Of a DNA stretch of 64,000 nucleotides, positions 37,801-50,521 are shown piece by piece. This stretch comes from Rhodomicrobium sp. Az07. Its GTDB lineage: Bacteria > Pseudomonadota > Alphaproteobacteria > Rhizobiales > Rhodomicrobiaceae. Each line of letters starts with the position of its first letter. Positions within the stretch are counted from its first letter, which is position 1. The notes under the pieces are model-generated. The model ran no database searches, had not been told where the DNA came from, and saw nothing but the letters and a program-made list of their open reading frames with translations. Location: the NCBI RefSeq assembly GCF_018619475.1, contig NZ_JAHFZG010000002.1, forward strand, positions 1-64,000. The letters run 5' to 3'. The position numbers were made by a program, and so were the translations under genes.

Positions 37801-38581
37801 CGATCTTGAGGAAGCTCATCAGGCCGGACGACTTGCCCCCGCCGGAAAGGCGCTCGCCCTCGCTGCGGAGCCGCGAGAAATTCGAACCGGTGCCGGAGCC
37901 GTATTTGAACAGGCGCGCCTCGCGGACCCAGAGATCCATGATGCCGTTTTCATTGACGAGATCGTCTTCGACGGACTGGATGAAGCAGGCGTGCGGCTGC
38001 GGGTGCTCATAGGCGCTGGCGGAGCGGACGAGTTCGCCGGTCTCGAAGTCCACGTAATAGTGGCCCTGGCCGGGGCCGTCGATGCCGTAGGCCCAATGCA
38101 GGCCGGTGTTGAACCACTGTGGGCTGTTCGGCGCGGCCATCTGCATGGCGAGCATGTAGCAAAGCTCGTCGTGGAACGTGCGGGCGTCCTCCTCCGACGA
38201 GAAATAGCCGCCCTTCCAGCCCCAGTACGTCCACGCGCCTACCATGCGGTCGAACACCTGACGCGCGTCCTTTTCGGGACCGAAGCGCTCGGCCTCGGGA
38301 AGCTCGGCAAGCGCCTGATGATCGGGGACGGAGCGCCACAGCCATGACGGTACGCTGTTTTCCTCGACACGCTTCAGCCGCGCGGGCACGCCCGCCTTGC
38401 GGAAATATTTCTGCGCGATGATGTCGGCGGCCACCTGGCTCCACTGTTCCGGCACGAAGAAGCCTTCGAGCTGGAAAATCATTTTGCCGTCCGGATTTTT
38501 CAGTTCGCTCGTCGCCTGACGGAACTGAATCGTCTCGTAAGGAGACTGCCCGCTGGTAGTGAATCGCCGTTCGATCCGCAT
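34817..38581 (-). CDS. nrdJ: class II (adenosylcobalamin-dependent) ribonucleoside-diphosphate reductase
   Basis: NrdJ makes deoxyribonucleotides with adenosylcobalamin as radical source, with or without oxygen. The protein is 1254 aa, the long form common in alphaproteobacteria. Landmarks: [20 protein letters not shown] (active-site region), [19 protein letters not shown], and a C-terminal TSCPD domain starting about [15 protein letters not shown]. It ends with a cysteine-rich zinc ribbon ([23 protein letters not shown]) that carries the redox cysteines. An inserted cysteine cluster (NCEGHGEDC) lies near residue 325. It links growth to B12 supply, matching btuCDF and cobF elsewhere in the window. 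No B12 riboswitch precedes it. Confidence 0.97.
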   Translation of the reverse strand: MRIERRFTTSGQSPYETIQFRQATSELKNPDGKMIFQLEGFFVPEQWSQVAADIIAQKYFRKAGVPARLKRVEENSVPSWLWRSVPDHQALAELPEAERFGPEKDARQVFDRMVGAWTYWGWKGGYFSSEEDARTFHDELCYMLAMQMAAPNSPQWFNTGLHWAYGIDGPGQGHYYVDFETGELVRSASAYEHPQPHACFIQSVEDDLVNENGIMDLWVREARLFKYGSGTGSNFSRLRSEGERLSGGGKSSGLMSFLKIGDKAAGAIKSGGTTRRAAKMVIVDADHPDIEAFINWKVLEEQKVAALVAGSKICAKHLAAIMRACVNCEGHGEDCFDPLKNVALKREIKAARAAFVPDAYIQRVIHFARQGFKSIEFPSFDTDWEGEAYRTVGGQNSNNTVRVDDSFLRAVEVDGDWHLMSRTTDKAVKTLKARALMDQISEAAWASADPGIQFHTTINDWHTCPASGPIRASNPCSEYMFLDDTACNLASLNLLSFRPQDGEARLVDAEAFAHACRLWTVVLEISVTMAQFPSKEIAQRSYDFRTLGLGYANLGGLLMVSGLGYDSDEGRALAAAVSALMTGVSYATSAEMAKELGAFPGYGPNAAHMLRVMKNHRRAAYGRDNGYELLSTSPVPLKDGVCPQTDLVTVAREVWDDVISLGQMHGFRNAQVSVIAPTGTIGLVMDCDTTGIEPDFALVKFKKLSGGGYFKIINRAVPEALRNLGYTLKQIDAIIAYAVGRGTLATAPHINHKTLAAKGFTPDKIAAVEAGLGAAFDIKFVFNKWTLGDDFCKGVLKLTDEQMAAPSFDLLAAIGFPRAEIDAANEYVCGTMTLEGAPGLKPEHLPVFDCANPCGKKGKRALSWQSHIRMMAAAQPFISGAISKTINMPNSASIADCREAYMLSWKLALKANALYRDGSKLSQPLSAQLLADNDADAEDAAEALLAAPQGRRAQIVAERVIERIIERVRLKAEREKLPNRRKGYTQKAVVGGHKVYLRTGEFEDGRLGEIFIDMHKEGAAFRSLMNNFAIAISLGLQYGVPLDEFVEAFTFTRFEPAGFVQGNEAIKNATSILDYIFRELAVSYLGRNDLAHVDPSQIGATVMGGGVADDRPGQKAAAAANPVIYADRYVSKGLTRGLHHKVVIVQDQPKNERIGGAGSYDTHGALAYALRPEDEDLSPLGSLDVNARDGASAALNTSHLTVPLGARPGKADLLAEARAKGYEGEACGTCGNFTLVRNGTCLKCDTCGGTTGCS

Positions 38582-39221
38582 GGATTCTCCTGCCCGGCGC
38601 GTGATCGCGCCTGCCCGCTTTGTTCAGTGATTTGTGCTGGACGCAGAACTCGACGCAGACGCAACAGAACCACCCTCCTGACGAGAGGGCGCACGCCAGC
38701 GCACCCGGAAAACGGATGGCTGAAACAACTCGAATTGGAAGACAGTTTGCCGACTGAGGGATAGATGCCGCCGCGCCCTCCTCGAAGGGCGCTCCCCGCA
38801 GCGGCATGTCCGACCCTAAGGTGATTCGCCTTCGGAGGGCTGTTACCAGCGTGCCACAGCGCACAAAACCTTGTGGGTTGTGTTGACGGCGCCTCTACAT
38901 GTTGTGTCGATCCTGTTTAAAAGCCCCGATGGGGCCGCATTTCCCTGTTGACAAGCGGGGGACAGGCTGTGGGTTGATTTGCGGCGACACGAGGCGATTT
39001 CGCCGGCCGACGGGCCGACGAAAGCTGCAAAAGCCGCTGATTATTTGGGGAAGCTGAGACGGCAGTGGCAGGAGCACCTGCCGGGAAGGCGCGCTTGTTT
39101 CAACCGAATCGCCAACCGGTCATCGAACACCGCGAGGCCAATATTCGCAGCCTTTCAGGTCCGCGCCGCCTTGTTGCCGACGATCGCTCAACCATGTCGA
39201 CCATCGCATCGCCGAGCCAGA
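38582..39221. promoter_or_regulatory. 640-bp upstream region of nrdJ, with weak NrdR-like words
   Basis: No gene is recognisable here. On the minus strand ACACAACATGTAG (38907-38895) resembles the NrdR box ACACTATATATAG at ten of thirteen positions, and ACACAACCCACAAG follows 24 bases later. Paired NrdR boxes normally lie about 31 bp apart, so this is only a weak candidate. I searched for a cobalamin-riboswitch B12 box and found none. Confidence 0.3.
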
Positions 39222-39965
39222 TCAACCCGCGCGCTGGAGAACAAGAAACGTCGCGCCGCGCCCCTCGCGTCGCGCCTTCTCTTCGTAGCGCGTTACGGGC
39301 CAGTCCGGCAGGACATCGCGGTTTGCAGTGGCGAAGACATGCGCGATGTCAAAAGCGGGATGCGCGCGCACCGCTTCGATGGCCGCCTCGGCGTAATCGT
39401 CGATGTCGGAAGCGAATCGAAATTCTGCGCCGGGCCGCAGCAGGGGCGCGAGCTTATCGAGGAGATGGGCGGAGAAAAGCCGACGCTCGCGGTGGCGCTT
39501 CTTGGGCCACGGGTCGGGAAACAGCATGAACGCGCGCGAGAGACACTCAGGCGGCAGCCCCCGGAGCAAAGCGAGCACGTCGTCGGCATGAAAACGGACG
39601 CGCCCGGCCAGACCGCGCGATATGAGGGCATCCATCGCCGAGACGACGCCGTTCAGATAGGGTTCCGCGCCGACGATTCCGACGCGAGGATTGTGTTCGG
39701 CCTGCCAGACGAGGTGCTCGCCGCCGCCGAACCCGATTTCGAGCCAGATATCCTGTACGCCTTCGGGGAAGAGCCGCCTCAGTGCGGAAACGTCCAGCGG
39801 GCGGTCGACCTCGATAGAACGGTTTTGCAGCGCCTCGGCCAGCAACGAAGATTGCCGCGGAGAGAGCGTTCTGCCCTTTCTGCGGCTGAAGGATCGAATC
39901 CATCTTTCGGTGGCTTGAGCCGCGCCGCCGGTTTCCCCGCACGGCGCGACATCGATTTTCGTCAC
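39222..39965 (-). CDS. trmB: tRNA (guanine-N7-)-methyltransferase
   Basis: TrmB methylates G46 in the variable loop of tRNAs. The protein is 247 aa from the GTG at 39965, giving MTKIDVAPCG; it starts two bases after the metK stop. SAM-binding LEIGFGGGEHLVWQA and the family motif FPDPWPKKRHRERRLF are clear, followed by TRYEEKARREGR near the C terminus. It is translationally coupled to metK, which makes the methyl donor. In relatives rimP-nusA often follows this pair, but here nrdJ does. Confidence 0.95.
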   Translation of the reverse strand: MTKIDVAPCGETGGAAQATERWIRSFSRRKGRTLSPRQSSLLAEALQNRSIEVDRPLDVSALRRLFPEGVQDIWLEIGFGGGEHLVWQAEHNPRVGIVGAEPYLNGVVSAMDALISRGLAGRVRFHADDVLALLRGLPPECLSRAFMLFPDPWPKKRHRERRLFSAHLLDKLAPLLRPGAEFRFASDIDDYAEAAIEAVRAHPAFDIAHVFATANRDVLPDWPVTRYEEKARREGRGATFLVLQRAG

Positions 39966-39967
39966 GC

Positions 39968-41137
39968 TCAGGTCAACGCATCTTTCAGCGAGTCGACAAG
40001 GTCGAGCCGCTCCCATGAGAAGCCGCCATCGTCGGTCGGCGTGCGGCCGAAGTGGCCATAGCTCGCGGTCCGCTGATAGATGGGACGGCTGAGTTGCAGG
40101 CGCTCGCGGATGCCACGGGGGCTGAGGTCCACGATCTCGGCGATCACGGCCTCAAGCTTGCCTTCGTCCACACGGCCGGTGCCATGAAGGTCGGCGTAGA
40201 TGGACAAAGGCTTCGCGACACCGATGGCGTAGGAAAGCTGCAACGTGCATTTGTCGGCCAACCCCGCCGCGACAACGTTCTTGGCCACATAGCGCGCCGC
40301 GTAAGCCGCCGAACGGTCAACCTTTGTCGGATCCTTGCCGGAGAAGGCACCGCCGCCATGAGGAGCAGCGCCGCCGTAGGTGTCGACGATAATCTTGCGT
40401 CCGGTGAGTCCGCTGTCGCCATCGGGTCCGCCGATCACGAAACGCCCCGTCGGATTGACGTAAAACTCTTCCTTCGGGCACATCCAGCCCACCGGAAGCA
40501 CCTCGCTGACGATGTTGCCGACGATCTCGCGGATGCGCTCCTGAGTCGCGTCCTCGGCATGCTGCGTCGAGACCACGACAGAGGTTGCGCGCACGGGCTT
40601 GCCGTTTTCGTAGTAAAGCGAAACCTGGCTCTTGGCATCGGGCGCAAGTTCGGGGAGTTGCCCGGCGCGGCGCAGCCTGGAGATTTCGAACAGGATACGG
40701 TGTGCGTAATAGATCGGTGCCGGCATGAAGCTTTCGGTTTCGCGCGTAGCGAAGCCGAACATGATGCCCTGGTCGCCGGCGCCTTCATCCTTGTTGCCCG
40801 CAGCGTCGACGCCTTGCGCGATGTCGGCGGATTGAGCATGGACGTAGGATACGATGTCGGCGGTCCGCCAGTCGAACCCATCCTGCTCGTAGCCGATGTC
40901 GCGGATCACGTTGCGCGCCGTCTCGATCAGCTTGTCGCTGGTGACGGAAGCCGGTCCCCGGACTTCGCCCGCGAGAACGACCCGGTTCGTGGTCGCGAGA
41001 GTCTCCAACGCCACCCGCGAATGCGGATCGGCGGCGAGGTAAAGATCGACAATCGCGTCCGAGATCTGGTCGCAGACCTTGTCAGGGTGCCCCTCGGAAA
41101 CCGATTCGCTTGTGAAATGATAGCTATTGCGAGACAC
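39968..41137 (-). CDS. metK: S-adenosylmethionine synthetase
   Basis: MetK makes S-adenosylmethionine from methionine and ATP. The protein is 389 aa. Signatures: [20 protein letters not shown] at the N terminus, [12 protein letters not shown] (near residues 119-130) and [19 protein letters not shown]. It heads a pair with trmB, and an XRE regulator gene lies 54 bp upstream on the same strand. SAM is also needed by BchE, CobF and TrmB in this window. The ATG at 41137 gives MSRNSYHF, the normal start. Confidence 0.98.
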   Translation of the reverse strand: MSRNSYHFTSESVSEGHPDKVCDQISDAIVDLYLAADPHSRVALETLATTNRVVLAGEVRGPASVTSDKLIETARNVIRDIGYEQDGFDWRTADIVSYVHAQSADIAQGVDAAGNKDEGAGDQGIMFGFATRETESFMPAPIYYAHRILFEISRLRRAGQLPELAPDAKSQVSLYYENGKPVRATSVVVSTQHAEDATQERIREIVGNIVSEVLPVGWMCPKEEFYVNPTGRFVIGGPDGDSGLTGRKIIVDTYGGAAPHGGGAFSGKDPTKVDRSAAYAARYVAKNVVAAGLADKCTLQLSYAIGVAKPLSIYADLHGTGRVDEGKLEAVIAEIVDLSPRGIRERLQLSRPIYQRTASYGHFGRTPTDDGGFSWERLDLVDSLKDALT

Positions 41138-41191
41138 TACCTCGTTCCAATCCTTGCACGATTTGCCTGGAAAGCATGGCGAACCGCCATG

Positions 41192-41713
41192 CTAGCCGAG
41201 ATCGTTTGCAATCACCGGCTGGCTTTCCTTAGCCTCAGGCTTTTCCTCTGACAAGGCCCTTACGAGATCTATGACGCGCCGCCGCACCTTCGGATCCTGT
41301 ATCTTGGCGAATGCCTTGTTGAGTTCTAGACCTTCGCGGGAGTTGAGAAAATCGAGAAGAAAACTCTCCTGCTCCGGTTCATGAAGGCCGTGAGCTGCGT
41401 TCGTCGGCGCGCTGTGAGCAAAGGCGTCTTCAAAGAAATAGCCAACCGGCACTTCCAGAATCTTCGAAAGCTGGAAGAGGCGACTTGCGCCGATCCGGTT
41501 TGTTCCTTTTTCGTATTTCTGAATTTGCTGGAATGTGAGGTTCATTTTCTCACCCAGCTTCTCCTGGCTCATGCCGATTATCATGCGACGATATCGCACG
41601 CGGCTGCCGACGTGAATATCAACCGGATTCGGCTTGCGCCCCGCAGTTTCATATATCTCGTCGCTAGCCAATATTGAAACCGGTGACTCGACCATGCCCA
41701 TGTTCCGCCCCAT
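41192..41713 (-). CDS. XRE-family helix-turn-helix regulator
   Basis: This is a 173-aa regulator with a Cro/C1-type HTH at about residues 35-92: VGSRVRYRRMIIGMSQEKLG, MNLTFQQIQKYEKGTNRIG and LFQLSKILEVPVGYFFE. The C-terminal 70 residues are predicted helical (FLLDFLNSREGLELNKAF). The same kind of regulator lies between lnt and metK in many Hyphomicrobiales. Start could be any of three ATGs (41713, 41701, 41695). A regulated target is not visible; its own metK-trmB operon is a candidate. Confidence 0.88.
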   Translation of the reverse strand: MGRNMGMVESPVSILASDEIYETAGRKPNPVDIHVGSRVRYRRMIIGMSQEKLGEKMNLTFQQIQKYEKGTNRIGASRLFQLSKILEVPVGYFFEDAFAHSAPTNAAHGLHEPEQESFLLDFLNSREGLELNKAFAKIQDPKVRRRVIDLVRALSEEKPEAKESQPVIANDLG

Positions 41714-41897
41714 CTCTCTCCGCCATCTTTAAGTTGCGCACTCAGCCGTATGACCTATTCCCACTACCTAAAAGTTGTAGTTATGCGTGAACGAGCCGTC
41801 AAGCTTCTTCTTATCTGCTAACGGACCGTTTTCGAGATATCACCAAAACGTATTTCTCGTTACCGCAAGATTCCCCAATCAGTTCGGGAAGTTAGAA

Positions 41898-43541
41898 TCA
41901 TCCGACCTTTGCGAGCGCAACCATAGCCAGATAAAATTGAAGCGTGAAGAAAAATAATGCAATAAAGGACGGCATCCTCAGTTTTTGATGAAAGGTTATT
42001 GGCAATGCACGAGGCAAACTGTGGTCAATTGTCCCAGCTTTACCCAAATCTATTTTGTTCAAAATGCGGCCAAAAGGATCGATGATTGCGGAAATTCCGG
42101 TATTGGCTGCCCGGGCCACCGGCAAGCCTTCTTCCACGGCTCGAATGCGGGCCAGGTGGAGGTGTTGATATGGTCCGGTGGACTGTCCAAACCATGCATC
42201 GTTAGTGACGTTGACCAGCCATTCCGGTCTTTTTGGCAGACTTCCAGTTCTTCCAGGAAAGATAATCTCGTAGCAGATGAGCGGCAGAAACGGGGCCGCC
42301 CTCGGGCTCTCGATCGGGACCGCTGGCCCCGCGCCCGCCTCAAAACCGTCCAACCTGTGGGAAAAAGCGGAGAAACCTGCCTTCATCAGCACCTCTCCGA
42401 GGGGCACGTATTCGCCGAACGGGACGAGGTGAATCTTGTCGTAGACGGCCCGGATCTCGGCCCCTTTCCCCAACAAAAATAAACTGTTGAAAGCGCGGTC
42501 GAAGCGTGCGCGCCCGTCTGCGTCAAGGCTTCCTTCCGCGCGCTCGGCGCCGATAATCAGGGCGGTTCCGTCCGGAATGAGCGCGGAAAGAGCATCGCGC
42601 ACCTCGTCGCTGTAAATCCGATCGTTGAAAGCGAAGAGAACCGGCACTGAAGATTCAGGCCAGATGACATGTGTAAAGGCTGAGATTTCTTCGCCGGAAG
42701 TACCGCTGCGGCTCAACTGGAGCGCGCGGTCGAAGATCCATCGGCGATTTTCCGGCTTCCACTTTTCTTGTTGCGGAATATTCGGCTGAACGATGCGGAT
42801 ACGGACGCCGGGGACATCGCCCACAGTCTGCTCAAGCCTTTGCGCGCCCACCGCGTAGAACGCCGCGAGTGTCAGCGCCGCCACCAGGACGGGAGCGGAA
42901 AGCCTTCGGAAGCGGGCGTCAGGCGCCGCAATGAAAGCGGCTGGCGCTGAGAAGATGAAAAGCGCGGCGAGCGTCAGCCCATAAATGCCGATGTAGGCCG
43001 CCATCTGCATCGGCGCTTCGTCGGCGGCCAGCGCCTGCCCGAACAAATTCCATGGAAAGCCGGTGAAGAAGTACCCGCGCGCCGCCTCCGCGCAGAAGAA
43101 CGCGAAGACGAACCCGACGATACGCGCATAGCCCCGCCGCCACATCGCCGCCGCGAGCACCGCCGCGACCGCGTAGAACAGCCCGAGCGCAGCACAAAGC
43201 CCGATGACGGCGAACGGCATCAGGATCGCATAACGTTGCGCGTCGACATAAAACGCGAAGCCGATCCAATAGATTCCGGCGAGGAAATAGCCGAAACCGA
43301 AGGCCCAGCCGAGCAGCGCGGCGCTCTTGAGACGCTTCACATAAGCGTCGAGGCGCGTCGTTGCGTCGTCGCGAATCGCGACGGCATCGAGCGTCCAGAT
43401 CATCAGCGGGAAAGTGAGGAACAGAACCGGCCAGATGTGAAACGGCGCCATGGCAAGTACTGACAGCGCGCCCGCAAGAAACGCGATCAGTACCAGCTTC
43501 CAGGTCTTGAGACCGGCTACGGCCGTCGGCAGGGAATCCAT
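41898..43541 (-). CDS. lnt: apolipoprotein N-acyltransferase
   Basis: Lnt adds the third acyl chain to the N-terminal cysteine of lipoproteins in the inner membrane. The protein is 547 aa, with several N-terminal membrane segments (about residues 14-220), a periplasmic nitrilase domain, and a final membrane segment. The Glu-Lys-Cys triad is visible: E in VIWPESSVPVLF, K in YDKIHLVPFGEYVPL and C in LICYEIIFPG. The 3' third is less GC-rich than the 5' part. The usual upstream hemolysin-like corC gene is not here. Confidence 0.95.
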   Translation of the reverse strand: MDSLPTAVAGLKTWKLVLIAFLAGALSVLAMAPFHIWPVLFLTFPLMIWTLDAVAIRDDATTRLDAYVKRLKSAALLGWAFGFGYFLAGIYWIGFAFYVDAQRYAILMPFAVIGLCAALGLFYAVAAVLAAAMWRRGYARIVGFVFAFFCAEAARGYFFTGFPWNLFGQALAADEAPMQMAAYIGIYGLTLAALFIFSAPAAFIAAPDARFRRLSAPVLVAALTLAAFYAVGAQRLEQTVGDVPGVRIRIVQPNIPQQEKWKPENRRWIFDRALQLSRSGTSGEEISAFTHVIWPESSVPVLFAFNDRIYSDEVRDALSALIPDGTALIIGAERAEGSLDADGRARFDRAFNSLFLLGKGAEIRAVYDKIHLVPFGEYVPLGEVLMKAGFSAFSHRLDGFEAGAGPAVPIESPRAAPFLPLICYEIIFPGRTGSLPKRPEWLVNVTNDAWFGQSTGPYQHLHLARIRAVEEGLPVARAANTGISAIIDPFGRILNKIDLGKAGTIDHSLPRALPITFHQKLRMPSFIALFFFTLQFYLAMVALAKVG

Positions 43542-43755
43542 GAAGAGCCTTGGTGGAGGGATCGGGCGAAAGCCGAAACGTTAAGTGCCCGCAAATAGCG
43601 AGCCTTTTCGCTGCTGACGAGATGAATCGCAAAAATGCGACTGCAAGGTTGGGGAAAGGTGGTGCGTCCGGCACCCTTCGACCGCGCCAACCTGTTGAAA
43701 AAGCGTCGCTCGCCTTTCGAAGGCCGGGACGGCGTGGCCGCCCGGCACTCGTTAA

Positions 43756-44565
43756 TCAGCGGATTTTCACCAGTTCGAACTGCGAATAGCAATTGCGGCT
43801 CGGCAGGTTGTCATGCCCGCTGATCGCATCGGAAAATGCTTCCGTCAGGTTCACGCCGTCGCCCCTCGCGCGCACGCTGGCAAGAAGGACCGGCCGCTCA
43901 TAGCTCGAATCCGCATCCTGTTGCGCCTTGCAGGCGCCCCTGTCGTATTGTCCGAGAGTGAGCGTCCAGAGCGGAATCGAAGCGTCCGTCACCTTGGAAA
44001 TCCATCCGGCGACCGTCTGGGCACGGGCCAGCGCGCGCTCTTCCTCCGCCGCGCGATCGCCTTCCCGCGAGGCGAGACCGACAGCGATCACGTCGAGTGC
44101 GCTGGCAAACGACTCCCTCACCTTCGGTGTGATGATCCGGTCGGCGGCTTCGTCTTCGGGGATGACCGTATCATTGGACACGACTTCGGTCGTGCTTCCC
44201 TTCACCCAAGTATAGTCGCTGGTGACGATGATATAGTCAAATGATGCCGCGCGCCCTTCCGCGTCCTTGCCGTCGATGCGGAAGAAATAGGCATTCTCGA
44301 CCTTTTCCCTGGGAGCACGCTTTTCGGCAACCGGCTTCGGGGCGGCTTCCAAGGGTTGAGGCGCGGGCGTGGCTTCGACCTTTCTTGTCGCCTGCTCGGC
44401 ATACAGGATTGCACCCGCGACCAGCGCAGCCAGAAAAAGAAGAACCGCGAGGATCCAGAGCCATATCGCGCCGCGCCGCTTCTTTTCTTCCTCGGGTTTG
44501 TTCCGATCTCCCAAAGGAGGTTGCCCCGACTGGGAATTAACGTCTTCTGCAATAATATCGTTCAT
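43756..44565 (-). CDS. hypothetical membrane-anchored protein
   Basis: This is a 269-aa protein that I do not recognise. It has a cytoplasmic acidic/lysine N terminus (residues 1-30), one membrane segment (IWLWILAVLLFLAALVAGAIL, about 33-53), a proline/alanine linker, and a C-terminal globular part facing the periplasm. The globular part includes FDYIIVTSDYTWVKGS, AVGLASREGDRAAEEERALA and YDRGACKAQQDADSSYERP; the alternation of RA/EE near ALARAQTVAGW recalls OmpA-like or SIMPL-type 'count yourself' repeats but proves nothing. ATG 44565 follows GAAGGGGATC. It is divergent from groES across the CIRCE region. Confidence 0.65.
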   Translation of the reverse strand: MNDIIAEDVNSQSGQPPLGDRNKPEEEKKRRGAIWLWILAVLLFLAALVAGAILYAEQATRKVEATPAPQPLEAAPKPVAEKRAPREKVENAYFFRIDGKDAEGRAASFDYIIVTSDYTWVKGSTTEVVSNDTVIPEDEAADRIITPKVRESFASALDVIAVGLASREGDRAAEEERALARAQTVAGWISKVTDASIPLWTLTLGQYDRGACKAQQDADSSYERPVLLASVRARGDGVNLTEAFSDAISGHDNLPSRNCYSQFELVKIR

Positions 44566-44705
44566 AAAATGATCCCCTTCGAACTCGGGACGACCGCCCG
44601 ATGCACTGCTTCGTGGCATGCCAATCCGACTGCAATTTTATTATGACGATATTTCGTCAAATCCGCTTCTTCAGGCTTCACCCTTGCTTAGGCCTCGGTC
44701 GAAAA

Positions 44706-44732
44706 TTAGCACTCACCACTTGACAGTGCTAA
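44706..44732. promoter_or_regulatory. CIRCE element (HrcA operator) of groESL
   Basis: The half-sites TTAGCACTC and CAGTGCTAA are separated by nine bases. The CIRCE consensus is TTAGCACTC-N9-GAGTGCTAA, so there is one mismatch. It lies 95 bp before groES. In alphaproteobacteria HrcA bound here represses groESL at normal temperature. Confidence 0.95.
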
Positions 44733-44826
44733 CAGTTCCGGCCTATCTCAGCGGCAGGGTAAACGCGAGCGCATATGCCGCACCCACACATTCAAGATCC
44801 AGATTTGTCGTCTGAGGAGGATACAC

Positions 44827-45156
44827 ATGTCAGTGAAGTTCCGGCCCCTGCATGACCGCGTCGTCGTGCGCCGTCTCGAAGAAGAAGAGCGCACCAAGGG
44901 CGGCATCATCATTCCGGACACGGCGAAGGAAAAGCCTCAGCAGGGCGAAGTGATCGCCGTCGGCCCCGGTGCCCGTAACGAAGAAGGCAAGCTCGTCTCT
45001 CTCGACGTGAAGGAAGGCGACCGCGTTCTCTTCGGCAAATGGTCCGGCACCGAAGTCAAGATCGACGGCGAAGACCTCCTGATCATGAAGGAAAGCGATA
45101 TCCTCGGCATCCTCGAAGGTCATGAAGGCGGCGGCAAGAAGAAGAAAGCCGCGTAA
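44827..45156 (+). CDS. groES: co-chaperonin GroES
   Basis: GroES caps the GroEL folding chamber. The protein is 109 aa, slightly longer than the usual 95-104 because of a lysine-rich tail (GGGKKKKAA). Signatures: [19 protein letters not shown], the mobile-loop [14 protein letters not shown] and [12 protein letters not shown]. The ATG has an optimal ribosome site GAGGAGGAT. groEL starts 52 bp downstream, so the pair forms one operon controlled by the CIRCE element upstream. Confidence 0.98.
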   Translation: MSVKFRPLHDRVVVRRLEEEERTKGGIIIPDTAKEKPQQGEVIAVGPGARNEEGKLVSLDVKEGDRVLFGKWSGTEVKIDGEDLLIMKESDILGILEGHEGGGKKKKAA

Positions 45157-45205
45157 ACTGATTTCACCCCTTCAAAGTTTCACTCTCAATTCAAAGGAGT
45201 CATGA

Positions 45206-46837
<1,632 letters not shown>

Positions 46838-46863
46838 GTCCCCGTCAGAGCGACTGAACAAGA

Positions 46864-46891
46864 AGCCCGCGACTTGCGTCGCGGGCTTTTT
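46864..46891 (+). terminator. rho-independent terminator of groESL
   Basis: Stem AGCCCGCGAC / GTCGCGGGCT with loop TTGC, followed by TTTTTCTT, 26 bp after the groEL stop. Confidence 0.95.
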
Positions 46892-46913
46892 CTTCTGACG
46901 CTCGTATCGCGCG

Positions 46914-48143
46914 TCAATGCGCGGCGAGCGTAACCGACGGCGCGTTCAGCACCGCTTCGCAGGCTGGCGGAAGCTGCGACATCGTGATGCCGGACTTCCG
47001 TTTCACCGGAGCGGAAGCTACCTTGGGCCTCGGCGCGACGGGAACCACCGGCTTCGAAAGCTTCGCGATCCACTTGTCCAGTCCCCCGCCGCACCCGTCT
47101 CCAGCAGGAAGGGGCGGCTGATTGCGGCAGCCCTCATCGCCGGCGGGGCAGGCTAGCCGAACATGGAAATGCGCATCGTGGCCCATGATGGGCTGAATCT
47201 TGTGCAGAAAGCCCCTGTCGTCCTTCACGTTATCGCACATCCACTTCTTGATCGCGGGATTGACGAAAACGCGCGCGACCTCCGGGTAGGACACCGCTCG
47301 CCGCAGAAGCTTGACGTGGTCCGGCGTCCACATCTGCTCGTTGACGTGCACGGGATCGAGGAGGACGCTGTCCATCTTCATCCGCTCGCGCTCATCGGTC
47401 GGGAGCGTCCGGTCGGGCATCGGCCTGTACCAGATGTCGACGTCGAGACCGACCTGATGGCTCGCGTGACCGAACGGCATCGGCCCGCCGCGCGGCATCG
47501 ACATGTCGCCGACCAGAAGGCCCGGCCATCCGTCCTTCGCCTTGGCGTCCTTGGCAAGCTTTTCGACGAAGGTCACGAGGACGGGATTGCCCCAGTGGCG
47601 GTTCCGCGAAAGCCGCATGGCCTGCCAGGCCGGGCCATTGTCGGAAAGCTGCTGGGCACCCGAGAGGCAGCCCTTGGCATAGAAGCCGATTGATCGCGTT
47701 TCCATCTTGGCGGGTTCGCGGGCCGCGCCGAACAGGTGCTTCGCGGGCGTCGCCTTCATGACCTTCGGAGGAATGGGCGCTGTGCCGGGAATGGGAAACG
47801 GCGCGACGGCGGGGTTCGCGCCGGCCGCCAGTCTCACGCCGGGCGCGGCGGGCTTGACCGAAACAGGATTCGGCGCGCTCGCGGCGGGAGCGGGGGCTGC
47901 GGGAGCGTGCATACGGACGATGGGTGCAGACGCGGCCTGCGCCTCGGCCGGCGGCGCCGCTTGAGCCGTGATCACGGGCTTTGGCGTACCGCGCCTTGGG
48001 TTGTAGTTTGCCGATGAGTTCGGCCCGTCAGACGGCGAAACCGCCAGTCCCGCGAGCGCGTCGGCGCCGCCCGAAGCAACCGTCACCGCCAGCGCGACAC
48101 TCGTTACCAGCGACGCGTTGAGCAGAAAGACATACGCTTTCAT
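46914..48143 (-). CDS. mepA: penicillin-insensitive murein endopeptidase
   Basis: MepA cuts the D-Ala-DAP crosslinks of peptidoglycan in the periplasm. The protein is 409 aa from ATG 48143, which has the ribosome site GGGGGAG. The N terminus has a signal/anchor (about 3-25) and then an alanine/proline-rich linker of more than 100 residues that is longer than in E. coli MepA (274 aa). LAS-type zinc ligands: GHASHQVGLDVDIWY (His and Asp) and IMGHDAHFHVRLAC (HxH). A C-terminal tail of about 50 residues is also extra. The gene ends close to the groEL terminator on the opposite strand. Confidence 0.93.
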   Translation of the reverse strand: MKAYVFLLNASLVTSVALAVTVASGGADALAGLAVSPSDGPNSSANYNPRRGTPKPVITAQAAPPAEAQAASAPIVRMHAPAAPAPAASAPNPVSVKPAAPGVRLAAGANPAVAPFPIPGTAPIPPKVMKATPAKHLFGAAREPAKMETRSIGFYAKGCLSGAQQLSDNGPAWQAMRLSRNRHWGNPVLVTFVEKLAKDAKAKDGWPGLLVGDMSMPRGGPMPFGHASHQVGLDVDIWYRPMPDRTLPTDERERMKMDSVLLDPVHVNEQMWTPDHVKLLRRAVSYPEVARVFVNPAIKKWMCDNVKDDRGFLHKIQPIMGHDAHFHVRLACPAGDEGCRNQPPLPAGDGCGGGLDKWIAKLSKPVVPVAPRPKVASAPVKRKSGITMSQLPPACEAVLNAPSVTLAAH

Positions 48144-48322
48144 TCTATCTCCCCCGATCGCCCCGCCACCGCGAAGGCGAGCGGCCGATCTGCAAAGACC
48201 GAGCGCCGTGGCTGTGCAAGCGCACTGCGCTCCCCAACTTCCATTATCGGGTCCATCGTAGCGGAAAGGCTTCACCGTTTCGTTGCCGAAACCCTAAAGA
48301 GCGTTAACCTCAGCGTGTGGTC

Positions 48323-49714
<1,392 letters not shown>

Positions 49715-49993
49715 TCAGCAGCTCCTAGACCCCGTTCCGATCTGATTGAATCGCCATCAGATCGGTAAAACGGTCTCTTTTCTGAAGTTTAGAGACGGAC
49801 TCACCGATCAGGTCGGGTCAACCTGATCGGATCCGGCTCCAGGCGGCGGTCGCCGGATGGCGCCCGGCCCAATCTTTGAATTGTTCCGCGATAGTATTGC
49901 GATACAGACCGAACGCAAAATTTGTTCTTAACCGCATAAATTCCACATTGGGCGCACATGAGGCGCGCAGGCAACGGATTGGAGTCAAAATTC

Positions 49994-50521
49994 ATGAAGG
50001 TATTTCATCTCGCTGCGGTCGCCGGCCTGCTCATTGCCGGTCCCGCCTTCGGCCAGCCGAAACCCGTCGCACCCAAGGCCGCACCGTCGGCACCGGCCGC
50101 GCCCGCGGCTCCGTCGGTTCTGGGTGAATGGCTGGTCGAGGACGGCAACGCCCAGGTGCGCATCGTATCCTGCGCCGACGGCGTTTGGGGTATCATCTCG
50201 TGGACGAAGGCCGAACCGGGTTTCGACACCAAGAACCCGGATCCGGCGAAGCGGACCCGGTCCGTTCTCGGCATGCCCATCCTCCTCGGGATGAAACCCT
50301 CGGCGGACTATCCGGGCCGCTTCGACGGCGAAGTGTATAATGCCGAGGAGGGAGCAAGCTACATCTCGCACATCAGCCTTTCGAGCCCGGACGTGCTGCG
50401 CATCGAAGGTTGCGTGTTCGGCGGGTGGATCTGCGGCGGGCAGGACTGGACTCGCGTCGAGATGCCGCCACAGAAAGGCGCGCTGACCGATCAGGCCGTG
50501 TGTTCCGAACTTCCAAGATAG
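49994..50521 (+). CDS. DUF2147 secreted protein
   Basis: This is a 175-aa protein with a signal peptide (MKVFHLAAVAGLLIAGPAFG) and an alanine/proline linker. Its DUF2147 domain reads VLGEWLVEDGNAQVRIV, GVWGIISWTKAEPG and RTRSVLGMPILLGMKPS. The family is periplasmic with unknown function. ATG 49994 follows TTGGAGTC. Its 3' end overlaps the 3' end of the convergent hpnN gene by 31 bp, so the two transcripts are antisense at their tails. It sits between hpnO and hpnN, which may or may not mean a role in hopanoid handling. Confidence 0.85.
   Translation: MKVFHLAAVAGLLIAGPAFGQPKPVAPKAAPSAPAAPAAPSVLGEWLVEDGNAQVRIVSCADGVWGIISWTKAEPGFDTKNPDPAKRTRSVLGMPILLGMKPSADYPGRFDGEVYNAEEGASYISHISLSSPDVLRIEGCVFGGWICGGQDWTRVEMPPQKGALTDQAVCSELPR

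Noticed and set aside
38582-39221. Cobalamin riboswitch before nrdJ
   Set aside because: No B12 box (AGCCnGGAGACC-type) or GCAACTGTAAG core on the minus strand, unlike 62483-62659 where all are present.
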